A stretch of 64,000 nt of DNA from Oscillospiraceae bacterium. GTDB lineage: Bacteria; Bacillota; Clostridia; Lachnospirales; Lachnospiraceae. The stretch lies in assembly GCA_021771715.1 (NCBI GenBank), contig JAETOO010000009.1, positions 59,586 through 123,585 on the forward strand. The letters are read 5' to 3'. The notes below the pieces were generated by a model, which was not told the origin of the DNA, did not search any database, and saw nothing but the letters and a program-made list of their open reading frames with translations. The number at the start of each line of letters is the position of its first letter. Position 1 is the stretch's first letter. This document shows, one piece after another, positions 9,581 through 18,746 of the stretch. A program made the translations under genes and the position numbers.

Positions 9581-12295
9581 ATGGATGAAAAGTTATATGA
9601 ATTAATGGACTGGGCAGGCGTGGAGGCGATTGTTTATTCTGAGGAGGACCACCCGCAGGATATACTCGGTCCGCATGCCACAAAGGACGGGATCACGATT
9701 CAGGGATTTTTCCCCGGAGCGAAGGAAGTCGCGGTCATGACAGATGGCGGGAAAAAGGTTTATCCGATGGACCTCGAGGACGAGGCTGGATATTTTGCCG
9801 TGCTGATTCCGGGCAAGCGGATTCCGGACTACGTCTACCACATCACGTACGAGGACGGCACGGAGTCGGAGTTCCTTGACCCCTACCGCTTTGCCCCGCA
9901 GATCACGGAGAAGGAGACGAAGAAGTTTAACGCAGGCATCTGCTACGATATTTACAGAAGGCTCGGCGCGCACCCGATGACAGTGGACGGCGTGGAGGGC
10001 GTTCTGTTTGCAGTCTGGGCGCCGAATGCGCTGCGCGTCAGCGTGGTCGGAGATTTCAATCTCTGGGACGGCCGCCGGCTGCCGATGCGCCGGCTCTGGG
10101 ATTCCGGCATTTTCGAGCTGTTTGTGCCGAAGCTTCCGGACGGCACGCTGTACAAGTATGAGATTAAGGCGAAGAGTGGCCTGACCTACCTGAAGGCCGA
10201 TCCGTATGCGAACGCGGCGGAGCTCCGCCCGAACACGGCGTCTGTCGTGACGGATCTCACAAAATTTGCGTGGACAGACGCGGCCTGGATGGAGCAGCGG
10301 AAAAAGAGCTCCACGAAGGAAGCGCCGATGGCGATCTACGAGGTGCATCTCGGCTCGTGGAGGAAGCCGGACGACGGCAGGAGCTTCTACAACTACCGGG
10401 AGCTCGCGCCGATGCTGGCCGACTACGTAAAGGAGATGGGGTACACCCATGTGGAGCTGCTGCCGGTGATGGAGCATCCGTTTGACGGTTCCTGGGGCTA
10501 CCAGGTGACGGGGTACTATGCGCCGACCGCGCGGTACGGGACGCCGCAGGACTTCATGTACTTTATGAACTATATGCATGAGCAGGGGATCGGCGTGATC
10601 CTGGACTGGGTGCCGGCGCACTTCCCCAGAGACACGTTCGGGCTCTCGGCATTCGACGGGACGTGCCTTTACGAGCACCTGGACCCGCGCAAGGGCTCCC
10701 ATCCGCACTGGGGGACGCTGATTTACAACTACGGCCGCCCGGAGGTGTCGAACTTCCTGATCGCGAACGCGCTGTTCTGGAAGAATGTGTACCATGCGGA
10801 CGGGATCCGGATGGATGCGGTCGCCTCGATGCTGTACCTGGATTACGGAAAGAATGCGGGCGAGTGGGTGGCGAACATCTACGGGGGCAATGAGAACCTG
10901 GAGGCGGTGGAGTTCCTGAAGCACCTGAACTCGATTTTCAAGAAGGACAAGGACGGCGCGCTCCTGATCGCGGAGGAGTCGACGGCGTGGCCGAAGATCA
11001 CGACGCCGGTCGAGGAGGACGGCCTGGGCTTTGACTATAAGTGGAACATGGGCTGGATGAATGATTTCCTGGGGTATATGCAGCTGGATCCGATTTTCCG
11101 GTCGTATCACCACGGGGAGCTGACCTTCAGCATGATTTACGCGTACAGCGAGGACTTCGTTCTGACGCTGTCGCACGACGAGGTCGTACACGGCAAGGGC
11201 TCTATGATCGGCAAGATGCCGGGCAAGCGCAAGCTGAAGTTCGCGAACCTGCGGGCGGCATACGGCTTCATGCTCGCGCATCCGGGCAAGAAGCTGCTGT
11301 TCATGGGACAGGACTACGCGCAGTTCGCGGAGTGGAACGAGGACAAGAGTCTGGAGTGGGAGATGCTGCAGTATGACGAGCATCGCCAGATGCAGGACTA
11401 TGTGAAGGCGCTGCTGAAGCTCTACCGGGAGCAGCCGGCGCTCTACGCGAAGGACTACGACCCGTTCGGCTTCGAGTGGATCAACAGCATCTCAGCGGAT
11501 GAGAACATGGTCGTATTCCTGCGCAGAGGCACGCAGGAGAAGGAGGACCTGCTGATCGTCTGCAATTTCTCGCCGCTCGTCTACGAGAAGCGCAAGATCG
11601 GCGTGCCGTACGGCGGCAAGTACAAGGAGATTTTCAACAGCGACAGCGCGCAGTTCGGCGGGGACGGAAACACGAACCCGCGGGCGAAGTCCTCGAAGAA
11701 GAGCCCCTGCGATGACCGGGAGGACTCGATCGAGATCACCGTGCCGCCGATGGGAATCGCCGTGTTCAAGTGCACCAGAGTCGAGGAGCAGCCGGCCGTG
11801 AAGAAGGAGACGAAGACAGCCGGAAAGCGCGGGCCGAAGGGAACCAGGGCCGCGGCAAAGAGTGAGCCGAAGGAGACGAAGGTAGCAGTAAAGCGCGAGC
11901 CGAAGGAGACGAAGGTGGCGGTGAAGCGCGAGCCGAAGGAGACAAAAGTAGCGGTGAAGCGTGAGCCGAAGGAGACGAAGATAGCCGTGAAGCGCGAGCC
12001 GAAGGAGACGAAGGTAGCGGTAAAGCGCGAGCCGAAGGAGACCAAGGTGGCGGTAAAGCGCGAGTCGAAGGAAACGAAGGTAGCGGTGAAGCGCGAGCCG
12101 AAGGAAACCAAAGTAGCGGTGAAGCGCGAGCCGAAGGAGACCAAGGTAGCGGTAAAGCGTGAGCCGAAGGAGACCAAGGTGGCGGTAAAACGCGAGCCGA
12201 AGGAGACCAAGGTAGCGGTGAAGCGCGAGCCGAAGGAGACCAAGGTAGCCGTAAAGCGCGAGCCGAAGGAGACCAAGGCTGCAGGAAAGAGCTGA
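9581..12295 (+). CDS. glgB: 1,4-alpha-glucan branching enzyme with C-terminal Lys-rich repeat tail
   Basis: ELLPVMEHPFDGSWGYQVTGYYAPTARYGTPQDFMYF, DGIRMDAVASMLYLDY, LSHDEVVHGKGSM; ATG 9581 after GGAGGGG. C-terminal repeats KREPKETKVAV. Confidence 0.93.
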   Translation: MDEKLYELMDWAGVEAIVYSEEDHPQDILGPHATKDGITIQGFFPGAKEVAVMTDGGKKVYPMDLEDEAGYFAVLIPGKRIPDYVYHITYEDGTESEFLDPYRFAPQITEKETKKFNAGICYDIYRRLGAHPMTVDGVEGVLFAVWAPNALRVSVVGDFNLWDGRRLPMRRLWDSGIFELFVPKLPDGTLYKYEIKAKSGLTYLKADPYANAAELRPNTASVVTDLTKFAWTDAAWMEQRKKSSTKEAPMAIYEVHLGSWRKPDDGRSFYNYRELAPMLADYVKEMGYTHVELLPVMEHPFDGSWGYQVTGYYAPTARYGTPQDFMYFMNYMHEQGIGVILDWVPAHFPRDTFGLSAFDGTCLYEHLDPRKGSHPHWGTLIYNYGRPEVSNFLIANALFWKNVYHADGIRMDAVASMLYLDYGKNAGEWVANIYGGNENLEAVEFLKHLNSIFKKDKDGALLIAEESTAWPKITTPVEEDGLGFDYKWNMGWMNDFLGYMQLDPIFRSYHHGELTFSMIYAYSEDFVLTLSHDEVVHGKGSMIGKMPGKRKLKFANLRAAYGFMLAHPGKKLLFMGQDYAQFAEWNEDKSLEWEMLQYDEHRQMQDYVKALLKLYREQPALYAKDYDPFGFEWINSISADENMVVFLRRGTQEKEDLLIVCNFSPLVYEKRKIGVPYGGKYKEIFNSDSAQFGGDGNTNPRAKSSKKSPCDDREDSIEITVPPMGIAVFKCTRVEEQPAVKKETKTAGKRGPKGTRAAAKSEPKETKVAVKREPKETKVAVKREPKETKVAVKREPKETKIAVKREPKETKVAVKREPKETKVAVKRESKETKVAVKREPKETKVAVKREPKETKVAVKREPKETKVAVKREPKETKVAVKREPKETKVAVKREPKETKAAGKS
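11858..12286 (+). repeat. 33-bp coding minisatellite, 13 units (429 bp) in the glgB 3' end
   Basis: Thirteen 11-aa units K(R/S)E(P/S)KETK(V/I/A)A(V/G); 13 x 33 = 429 bp; units differ mostly at synonymous positions. Confidence 0.95.
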
Positions 12296-12389
12296 GTTTG
12301 GGAATCATTTAAATGAAACGCTGGGCGGCGGATGTGAGCAGAGAGCAGGAGAGATCGGCGCCCGGAGGATACAGACAGGAGAATCAGAA

Positions 12390-12746
12390 GTGGAAAAGAA
12401 GGAAGCGCTACATACACATGTGCACGTGCTGGAGGATGGGACGGTGGTTGAGCATGCTCACTCCCACGCGCATTCCCACACGCACACACATGAGAACACG
12501 AAGGCGGTGCTCAACCGCCTCTCCCGGGCGATCGGCCATCTCGAGTCGATCCGGAAAATGGTCGAGGAGGGGCGCGACTGCAGCGAGGTGCTGATCCAGC
12601 TCTCGGCGGTCAAGTCCGCGATCAACAACACCGGAAAGGTGATCCTGCAGGATCATATTCAGCACTGTCTGGTCGACGCGATCGAGTCCGGCGACATGGA
12701 GACGATCCAGGAGCTGAACAAGGCGATCGACCGCTTTATCAAGTAA
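12390..12746 (+). CDS. metal-sensing transcriptional repressor, CsoR/RcnR (DUF156) family, with His-rich N-terminus
   Basis: GTG start 12390; NRLSRAIGHLESIRKMVEEGRDCSEVLIQLSAVKSAINNTGKVILQDHIQHCL with conserved C...H...C; N-terminal HTHVHVLEDGTVVEHAHSHAHSHTHTHEN. Confidence 0.88.
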   Translation: MEKKEALHTHVHVLEDGTVVEHAHSHAHSHTHTHENTKAVLNRLSRAIGHLESIRKMVEEGRDCSEVLIQLSAVKSAINNTGKVILQDHIQHCLVDAIESGDMETIQELNKAIDRFIK

Positions 12747-12772
12747 CAGGGAACAGACTGGAAACGGTGTGT

Positions 12773-12819
12773 GATCCCCCGGCGATTTACAGGAAGGAAA
12801 ACGCCGGGGGATCTTTTTA
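12773..12819 (+). terminator. Rho-independent terminator
   Basis: GATCCCCCGGCG / CGCCGGGGGATC followed by TTTTTAT. Confidence 0.85.
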
Positions 12820-12894
12820 TAGAAATGTTGCATTCTGTGTGATAGACTTGTCAATTAGGAAACAGAAATCAGGCTGCGGTAAGGAGAGGATACG

Positions 12895-14526
12895 ATGATC
12901 AAGGTATTTCTGGTGGAGGATGAAGTCATTATGCGAAACGGTATCAAGCGGAACATTCCGTGGGAGAGGGAGGGCTTTACCTTTGTCGGCGATGCGAGCG
13001 ACGGGGAGCTGGCGTGGCCGCTGATCAAGAAGACACAGCCGGATATCCTGATCACGGATATCCGAATGCCGTTTATGAACGGGCTGGAGCTCTCGGAGCT
13101 TGTGAGAAAGGAAATGCCGGACACAAAGATCATCATACTGAGCGGATACAGCGAGTTCGACTACGCGAAGCAGGCGATTACGCTGGGCGTGACCGACTAT
13201 CTGCTCAAGCCGATCACCTCCGAGAAGCTGATGGAGGTCGTGAAGAGAGTCGCCGCCGTCATCCTGGAGGAGCGCGCGCAGCGGGATCTGGTGGCGCAGT
13301 ACCGGAAGGAGATGCGGGAACATATCAGCCTGGAGAAAAAACGGCTGTTTGACCGCATCGTGCTGCAGGACGGCTCTGCGCGGGAGTTCCTGGAGCAGGG
13401 GCGCGCGCTGGGGATTGACCTGACCGCGGCCTGCTACACGGTGCTTCTGTTCAAGCTGATGACGCCGGATGAGAGCCAGGCGTACTCGAAGGAGCTGGTG
13501 TCCGCGGTGGAGCAGATCAATGCGGGCGCGGAATCCTGGGAGAACCTTCTGGCGTTTGACTGGGGGCCGGAGGGGTGGGCCTTCCTGCTGAAGTCGGAGA
13601 CGGCGGAGCAGGCGGAGAAGGATCTCGGGCGGCTCGAGGAGCGGGTGCAGGCGATGCTGGGAGAGGATGCGGAGCTTCAGTATTTCGGCGGCGTCGGCGA
13701 TACGGTGCAGAGGCTGAGTGATATCCGCGGCTCCTACCAGTCGGCGAGCAAAGCCTTTGCCAGCCGGTTTTTCGCCGAGAAGAGCCAGTTTGTCAGGGCC
13801 TGCCAGGTGGAGAGCCGGGACTATCGGGAGGAGGGCGACATGAGCCTGATCGCGGTGGATTCCTCCAAGATCAACCGGGAGCTGGTGGAAAACTTTCTGC
13901 GGGTGGGAGTCGCGGAGGAGATTGATGATTTTGTGGAGGAATATTTTGACGGCATCGGGCCGGAAAATTACCGCTCGCTGATGTTCTGCCATTATCTGAT
14001 CGTGGATATGAATTTCTGCGCCTGTCAGTTTCTGGAAAAGCTCGGGGTGAACCCGCTGGAGCTCTCCGCCGAGTGCCGGGATGTGGATCGGTTCTCGTAT
14101 TATGCGACGTCGGAGGCGGGAATGACGGATTACGTGAAAAAGCTGTTTCGGGAGACGATCCGGCTGCGGGACGGTTCCGTCAGAAACAAGTACCAGAGCG
14201 TGATTGAGAAGGCGAAGGCGTGTGTGCTGGAACATTTTCAGAACAATGAATTTTCCATGAATCAGGCGGCTGCGATGGTCAATATCAGTCCCAGCTATTT
14301 CAGCACGCTGTTCCGGCAGGAGACGGGGACGACCTTTATGGAATATCTGACGGATGTGCGCCTGGGGAGGGCAAAGGAGCTGCTAATGTGCACCGATCTG
14401 CGCAGCTCCGAGATCGGCTACCAGGTGGGCTACAAGGATTCTCATTATTTCAGCTATATCTTCAAGAAAATCTGCGGGTGCACCCCGAAGGAATACCGGG
14501 CGCGCAAGAGTGAGGGACAGAAATGA
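12895..14526 (+). CDS. response regulator, AraC-type output (YesN-like)
   Basis: Receiver MIKVFLVEDEVIMRNGIK..DILITDIRMPFMNGLEL..IILSGYSEFDYAKQAITLGVTDYLLKPI; C-terminal AraC HTH. Confidence 0.93.
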   Translation: MIKVFLVEDEVIMRNGIKRNIPWEREGFTFVGDASDGELAWPLIKKTQPDILITDIRMPFMNGLELSELVRKEMPDTKIIILSGYSEFDYAKQAITLGVTDYLLKPITSEKLMEVVKRVAAVILEERAQRDLVAQYRKEMREHISLEKKRLFDRIVLQDGSAREFLEQGRALGIDLTAACYTVLLFKLMTPDESQAYSKELVSAVEQINAGAESWENLLAFDWGPEGWAFLLKSETAEQAEKDLGRLEERVQAMLGEDAELQYFGGVGDTVQRLSDIRGSYQSASKAFASRFFAEKSQFVRACQVESRDYREEGDMSLIAVDSSKINRELVENFLRVGVAEEIDDFVEEYFDGIGPENYRSLMFCHYLIVDMNFCACQFLEKLGVNPLELSAECRDVDRFSYYATSEAGMTDYVKKLFRETIRLRDGSVRNKYQSVIEKAKACVLEHFQNNEFSMNQAAAMVNISPSYFSTLFRQETGTTFMEYLTDVRLGRAKELLMCTDLRSSEIGYQVGYKDSHYFSYIFKKICGCTPKEYRARKSEGQK

Positions 14527-16022
14527 AATTTTTGAAAAAATATTCTCTGGGCAGTCGGATGATTCTGCTGGCCGGCATGATTATGGTGCCGCTGACCGCG
14601 CTGGTGCTGTATCTTCTGGTGAATCTGATCAATTTCAGCGAAGCCTACAATCAGAGCGTAAAAAATATCACGATCATAAAAGACTACAGCCTGAATTTCA
14701 AGGAGGATCTGGATTACAGCATGTACCGGGCAATCGCCGGAAACCTGGATATGGATGTGCTGGACACGAATGTCGTGGAGAGCTGGTCCGATTCGGCGCG
14801 GATCCGCAATCCGTACGCGCTGATCGACGAAATGAGAACTACGGCGAAGCGGCAGGAGGAGTACTCGGGAAAAGAGGGAGCGGATCTGATGCGCCGCATC
14901 GGCAAGAGTTTGGGCTGGCTGGAGCGGGTGGTGCAGAAAATTGACGACAGCATCCAGAACGGGGGTCATTATTCGGAGAACATTGAGCTGTTGGACAAGG
15001 ATATCCGGAGCTCGACGCAGCTCATTCAGGACAACCTTCAGGAGTATATCTACTATGAGGCGGTCAATCTGGAAACGATCCGGGCGGATCTCGAGATGAG
15101 AGCCCGGAATACACTGGTGCTGTGCACGGCGATCCTGGCGGTGATCCTGATCCTGACGCTGGTTCTGACGAAGATGATCACCCGGAGCGTGACGCAGCCG
15201 ATCCGGGAGCTGTGCACGGCGACCCGGGAGGTGGCAAAGGGAAACTTTTCGCCGGCCGAGATTGAATCCGGCGATGAGATCCAGGTGCTGACGAAGAGCT
15301 TCAACGACATGACCGGGGAGATCCAGTTCCTGATTGAGAATATCAAAAAGGAACAGCGCAACCTGCGGGATACGGAGCTGAAGCTTCTGCAGACGCAGAT
15401 CAATCCGCATTTCCTCTACAATACGCTGGATGCGATCGTGTGGATGGCCGAGGGCGGGCAGGACCGGGAGGTCGTATCTATGGTGACGGCGCTCTCAGAG
15501 TTCTTCCGGACGACCTTGAGCGAGGGCAAGGACTACATCACGATCCGCGAGGAGGAATCGCATATCCGAAGCTATCTGAGCATTCAGGAATTCCGGTATG
15601 CCGATATCCTGGAATATGAGATCGATGTGGATCCGGCGCTCTACGAGTATACGATACTGAAGCTGACCCTGCAGCCTCTGGTGGAGAATGCCCTGTACCA
15701 CGGCATCAAGAACAAGAGAGGAAAAGGCAAGATCGTGGTGCGCGGCTACGAGAAGGAGGACGGAATCTGCCTCGAGGTGATCGACAATGGAATCGGCATG
15801 GACGAGGCAGAGCTAGAGCGCCTCGAGGGGAAGCTCAAGGGCGAAGCGTCCCATGAGAGGGGCTTCGGCATTGGGAATGTGAGCGAGCGGCTCCGGCTGA
15901 ATTACGGGCCGGAATACGGCCTCTCTTTTCGAAGCGTGAAGGGCGAGGGGACGACCGTCACGGTAAGCATTCCGAAAGAAAACACACTTTTTTGTGAAAA
16001 TAACGAACCGAAAACCAGTTGA
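14523..16022 (+). CDS. sensor histidine kinase, YesM family
   Basis: Two TM segments, HAMP-like segment, LLQTQINPHFLYNTLDAIVWMAEGG, ATPase motifs DNGIGMDEAEL and GFGIGNVSERL; overlaps the RR stop. Confidence 0.92.
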   Translation: MKFLKKYSLGSRMILLAGMIMVPLTALVLYLLVNLINFSEAYNQSVKNITIIKDYSLNFKEDLDYSMYRAIAGNLDMDVLDTNVVESWSDSARIRNPYALIDEMRTTAKRQEEYSGKEGADLMRRIGKSLGWLERVVQKIDDSIQNGGHYSENIELLDKDIRSSTQLIQDNLQEYIYYEAVNLETIRADLEMRARNTLVLCTAILAVILILTLVLTKMITRSVTQPIRELCTATREVAKGNFSPAEIESGDEIQVLTKSFNDMTGEIQFLIENIKKEQRNLRDTELKLLQTQINPHFLYNTLDAIVWMAEGGQDREVVSMVTALSEFFRTTLSEGKDYITIREEESHIRSYLSIQEFRYADILEYEIDVDPALYEYTILKLTLQPLVENALYHGIKNKRGKGKIVVRGYEKEDGICLEVIDNGIGMDEAELERLEGKLKGEASHERGFGIGNVSERLRLNYGPEYGLSFRSVKGEGTTVTVSIPKENTLFCENNEPKTS

Positions 16023-16157
16023 TCGAAAAAAGATAGAAAAAAATACAACAAACTGCCGGGCTTTTTCTGTTTCTTTTCCTCGTTTTTGTTGATAAAATTC
16101 CAGTGTAAGGTAAGCGAAGGGAAAAATCCCTTGCTCGATAAAAAGGAGGAATAGAAC

Positions 16158-17138
16158 ATGAACAAAAAACTCGTTTCTGTACTGGCAGTATCCGCAATGG
16201 CAGTTTCCATGATGCCGCTTAGCGCATTCGCAGAGGAAGACCTGATCACGGTTGGCTACGCGCAGGTTGGCGCAGAGTCTGACTGGAGAACCGCAAACAC
16301 GGAGTCCTTCAAGTCCACGTTTACGGAGGAGAACGGCTACAAGCTGATTTTCGATGACGCACAGCAGAAGCAGGAGAACCAGATCAAGGCGATCCGAAGC
16401 TTCATCCAGCAGGAGGTTGACTACATCGTAGTGGCTCCGGTTGTTGAGACAGGATGGGAGACCGTTCTGCAGGAAGCGGCGGACGCAGGCATCCCGGTGA
16501 TCCTCTCCGACCGTATGATGGATCTCGCAGATGACAGCCTGTACACCTGCTGGGTAGGCGGAAACTTCATCAAGGAAGGTGAGACCTGCGGCAACTGGAT
16601 CGCTGATTACCTGGAGGCACAGGGACGCGGCGAGGAAGAGATCAACCTGGTGACCATTCAGGGCACAATCGGTGCATCCGCTCAGATCGGACGTACAGAG
16701 GGTGTCGGAAACATCGTGGCTGAGCATGAGAACTGGACGATGCTCGACATGCAGTCCGGCGAGTTCACACAGGCGAAGGGCCAGGAGGTCATGGAGTCCT
16801 TCCTGAAGTCCTACGACGATATCGACGTGGTGATCTGCGAGAACGACAACGAGGCATTCGGCGCGATCGATGCGATCAAGGCTGCCGGCAAGACCTGCGG
16901 ACCGGACGGAGACATCATCGTTGTGTCCTTCGACTCCGTAAAGGCTGCATTTGACGCGATGATCGCAGGCGACCTGAACGCGACCTTCGAGTGCAACCCG
17001 CTGCACGGACCGCGTGTTGCCGAGATCATCCAGAAGCTGGAGGCAGGCGAGGAAGTAGAAAAGATTCAGTACGTAGACGAGGCATACTTCGATACCTCTA
17101 TGGATCTCGAGACAATCCTTGCAGAGCGTGCATATTAA
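16158..17138 (+). CDS. sugar ABC transporter substrate-binding protein, YtfQ-like
   Basis: VGYAQVGAESDWRTANTESFKSTF, DDAQQKQENQIKAIRSFIQQEVDYIVVAPVVETGWETVLQEA; signal peptide ending AFA-EE. Confidence 0.9.
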   Translation: MNKKLVSVLAVSAMAVSMMPLSAFAEEDLITVGYAQVGAESDWRTANTESFKSTFTEENGYKLIFDDAQQKQENQIKAIRSFIQQEVDYIVVAPVVETGWETVLQEAADAGIPVILSDRMMDLADDSLYTCWVGGNFIKEGETCGNWIADYLEAQGRGEEEINLVTIQGTIGASAQIGRTEGVGNIVAEHENWTMLDMQSGEFTQAKGQEVMESFLKSYDDIDVVICENDNEAFGAIDAIKAAGKTCGPDGDIIVVSFDSVKAAFDAMIAGDLNATFECNPLHGPRVAEIIQKLEAGEEVEKIQYVDEAYFDTSMDLETILAERAY

Positions 17139-17163
17139 TACAGGAAAGCGAAGCAAATGATCG

Positions 17164-17208
17164 GGTGTGGGGGCCGGGAGCCGTGAGGCTTCCGCCCCCA
17201 CACCTTTT
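17164..17208 (+). terminator. intra-operon hairpin between SBP and ATPase genes (probable attenuator)
   Basis: GGTGTGGGGGC.../GCCCCCACACC with TTTT. Confidence 0.65.
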
Positions 17209-17231
17209 CGCTGTGGGAAGAGAGGTGCTTT

Positions 17232-18746
17232 ATGGAGCAGGGTGTTGTGCTCACAATGAAAAATATCAGCAAGAATTTCCCCGGGGTGAAGGCGCTGCAG
17301 AACGTGGATTTTACGCTGAGAAAAGGGGAAATTCACGCGCTGATGGGAGAGAACGGAGCCGGGAAATCCACCTTGATCAAGGTGCTGACCGGCGTGGAGG
17401 AGTTTGAGACAGGCGAGATCCGGATTGAAGGTAAAAACACGGCCATCATCAACCGGTCCCCGCAGGAGGCCCAGGAGAACGGGATCAGTACCGTTTATCA
17501 GGAGGTCAATCTTTGCCCGAACCTTTCGGTGGCGGAGAATCTGTACATCGGCCGCGAGCCGAAGCGGGGCGGGATGATTGACTGGAGAACGATGAAAAAG
17601 AAGTCCAGAGAGCTGCTCGAGGGACTTGACATACATATTGACGTTTCGGTGGCGGTGGAAAATTATTCGATCGCGATCCAGCAGATGCTTGCCATCGCCC
17701 GCGCGGTGGATATGTCCGCAAAGGTGCTGATCCTGGATGAGCCGACCTCGTCTCTGGACGACGGCGAGGTGGAGAAGCTGTTCCGGCTGATGAACCGCCT
17801 GAAAGCGCAGGGGGTAGGCATTATCTTTGTCACGCATTTCCTCGAGCAGGTGTATGCCGTCTGCGACCGCATCACGGTGCTGCGCAACGGCGCCCTCGTG
17901 GGAGCGTACAAGGTGGAGGAGCTTCCGCGCGTGCAGCTCGTCGCCAAGATGATGGGCAAGGATTTCGATGATCTGGCTGCCATCAAGAAGGAGGGCGCGT
18001 CCGGCAAGGCGAAGAGCGAGGTCGTCATCTCCGCGAAGAAGCTCGGCCACAAGGGAACCATCAAGCCCTTCGATCTGGAGATCCATAAGGGCGAGGTCAT
18101 CGGCCTGACGGGACTGCTCGGCTCGGGGCGTTCTGAGCTGGCGCGCAGTATCTACGGCGCGGACAAGGCGGATACGGGAGAGCTGTTCGTGAAGGGACAG
18201 AAGCTGCTCGTGGGCGCACCGCTGGATGCCATGATGGCCGGCATGGCGTATCTGCCAGAGAACAGAAAGGAAGAAGGAATCATCGCGGATCTCTCCGTGA
18301 GAGAAAATATCATCATCGCGCTGCAGGCGAAGCGCGGCATGTTCCACCTGCTTAGCAGAAAGGAGCAGGAGGAATTCACAGACAAGTACATTGATATCCT
18401 CCAGATCAAGACGGCCGACCGGGAGACGCCGGTCAGGCAGCTCTCCGGCGGCAACCAGCAGAAAGTGATCCTGGGCAGGTGGCTTCTGACGGAGCCAGAG
18501 TTCCTGATCCTGGATGAGCCCACGAGAGGAATTGATATCGGTACAAAGACAGAGATCCAGAAACTCGTTCTGCAGCTTGCCGAGCAGGGTATGGCGGTCA
18601 TGTTCATCTCATCTGAGATTGAAGAGATGATCCGTACCTGCAGCAGAATGGCTGTACTGCGTGATGGCGCCAAGGTAGGAGAGCTGGAGGAATCCGAGCT
18701 CCACCAGAATTCCATCATGAAAGCAATCGCGGGAGGTGGAAACTGA
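17232..18746 (+). CDS. sugar ABC transporter ATP-binding protein (two ABC domains), YtfR-like
   Basis: GENGAGKSTLIKVLTGV; two Walker/signature sets, second LSGGNQQKVILGRWLLTEPEFLILDEPTRGIDIG. Confidence 0.94.
   Translation: MEQGVVLTMKNISKNFPGVKALQNVDFTLRKGEIHALMGENGAGKSTLIKVLTGVEEFETGEIRIEGKNTAIINRSPQEAQENGISTVYQEVNLCPNLSVAENLYIGREPKRGGMIDWRTMKKKSRELLEGLDIHIDVSVAVENYSIAIQQMLAIARAVDMSAKVLILDEPTSSLDDGEVEKLFRLMNRLKAQGVGIIFVTHFLEQVYAVCDRITVLRNGALVGAYKVEELPRVQLVAKMMGKDFDDLAAIKKEGASGKAKSEVVISAKKLGHKGTIKPFDLEIHKGEVIGLTGLLGSGRSELARSIYGADKADTGELFVKGQKLLVGAPLDAMMAGMAYLPENRKEEGIIADLSVRENIIIALQAKRGMFHLLSRKEQEEFTDKYIDILQIKTADRETPVRQLSGGNQQKVILGRWLLTEPEFLILDEPTRGIDIGTKTEIQKLVLQLAEQGMAVMFISSEIEEMIRTCSRMAVLRDGAKVGELEESELHQNSIMKAIAGGGN

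Noticed and set aside
11581-12489. Minus-strand repetitive ORFs (FVSFGSRFTAT and PWSPSARA repeats) opposite glgB
   Set aside because: Antisense reading of the glgB 33-bp repeat; repeat length divisible by 3 keeps all frames open.
15813-18347. 844-aa minus-strand ORF (also 3275-4849, 5261-7015, 9602-11383, 30445-32811, 39001-41658)
   Set aside because: Antisense shadows of confidently identified genes. Arg/His/Leu-rich low-information translations caused by high GC3 codon usage.
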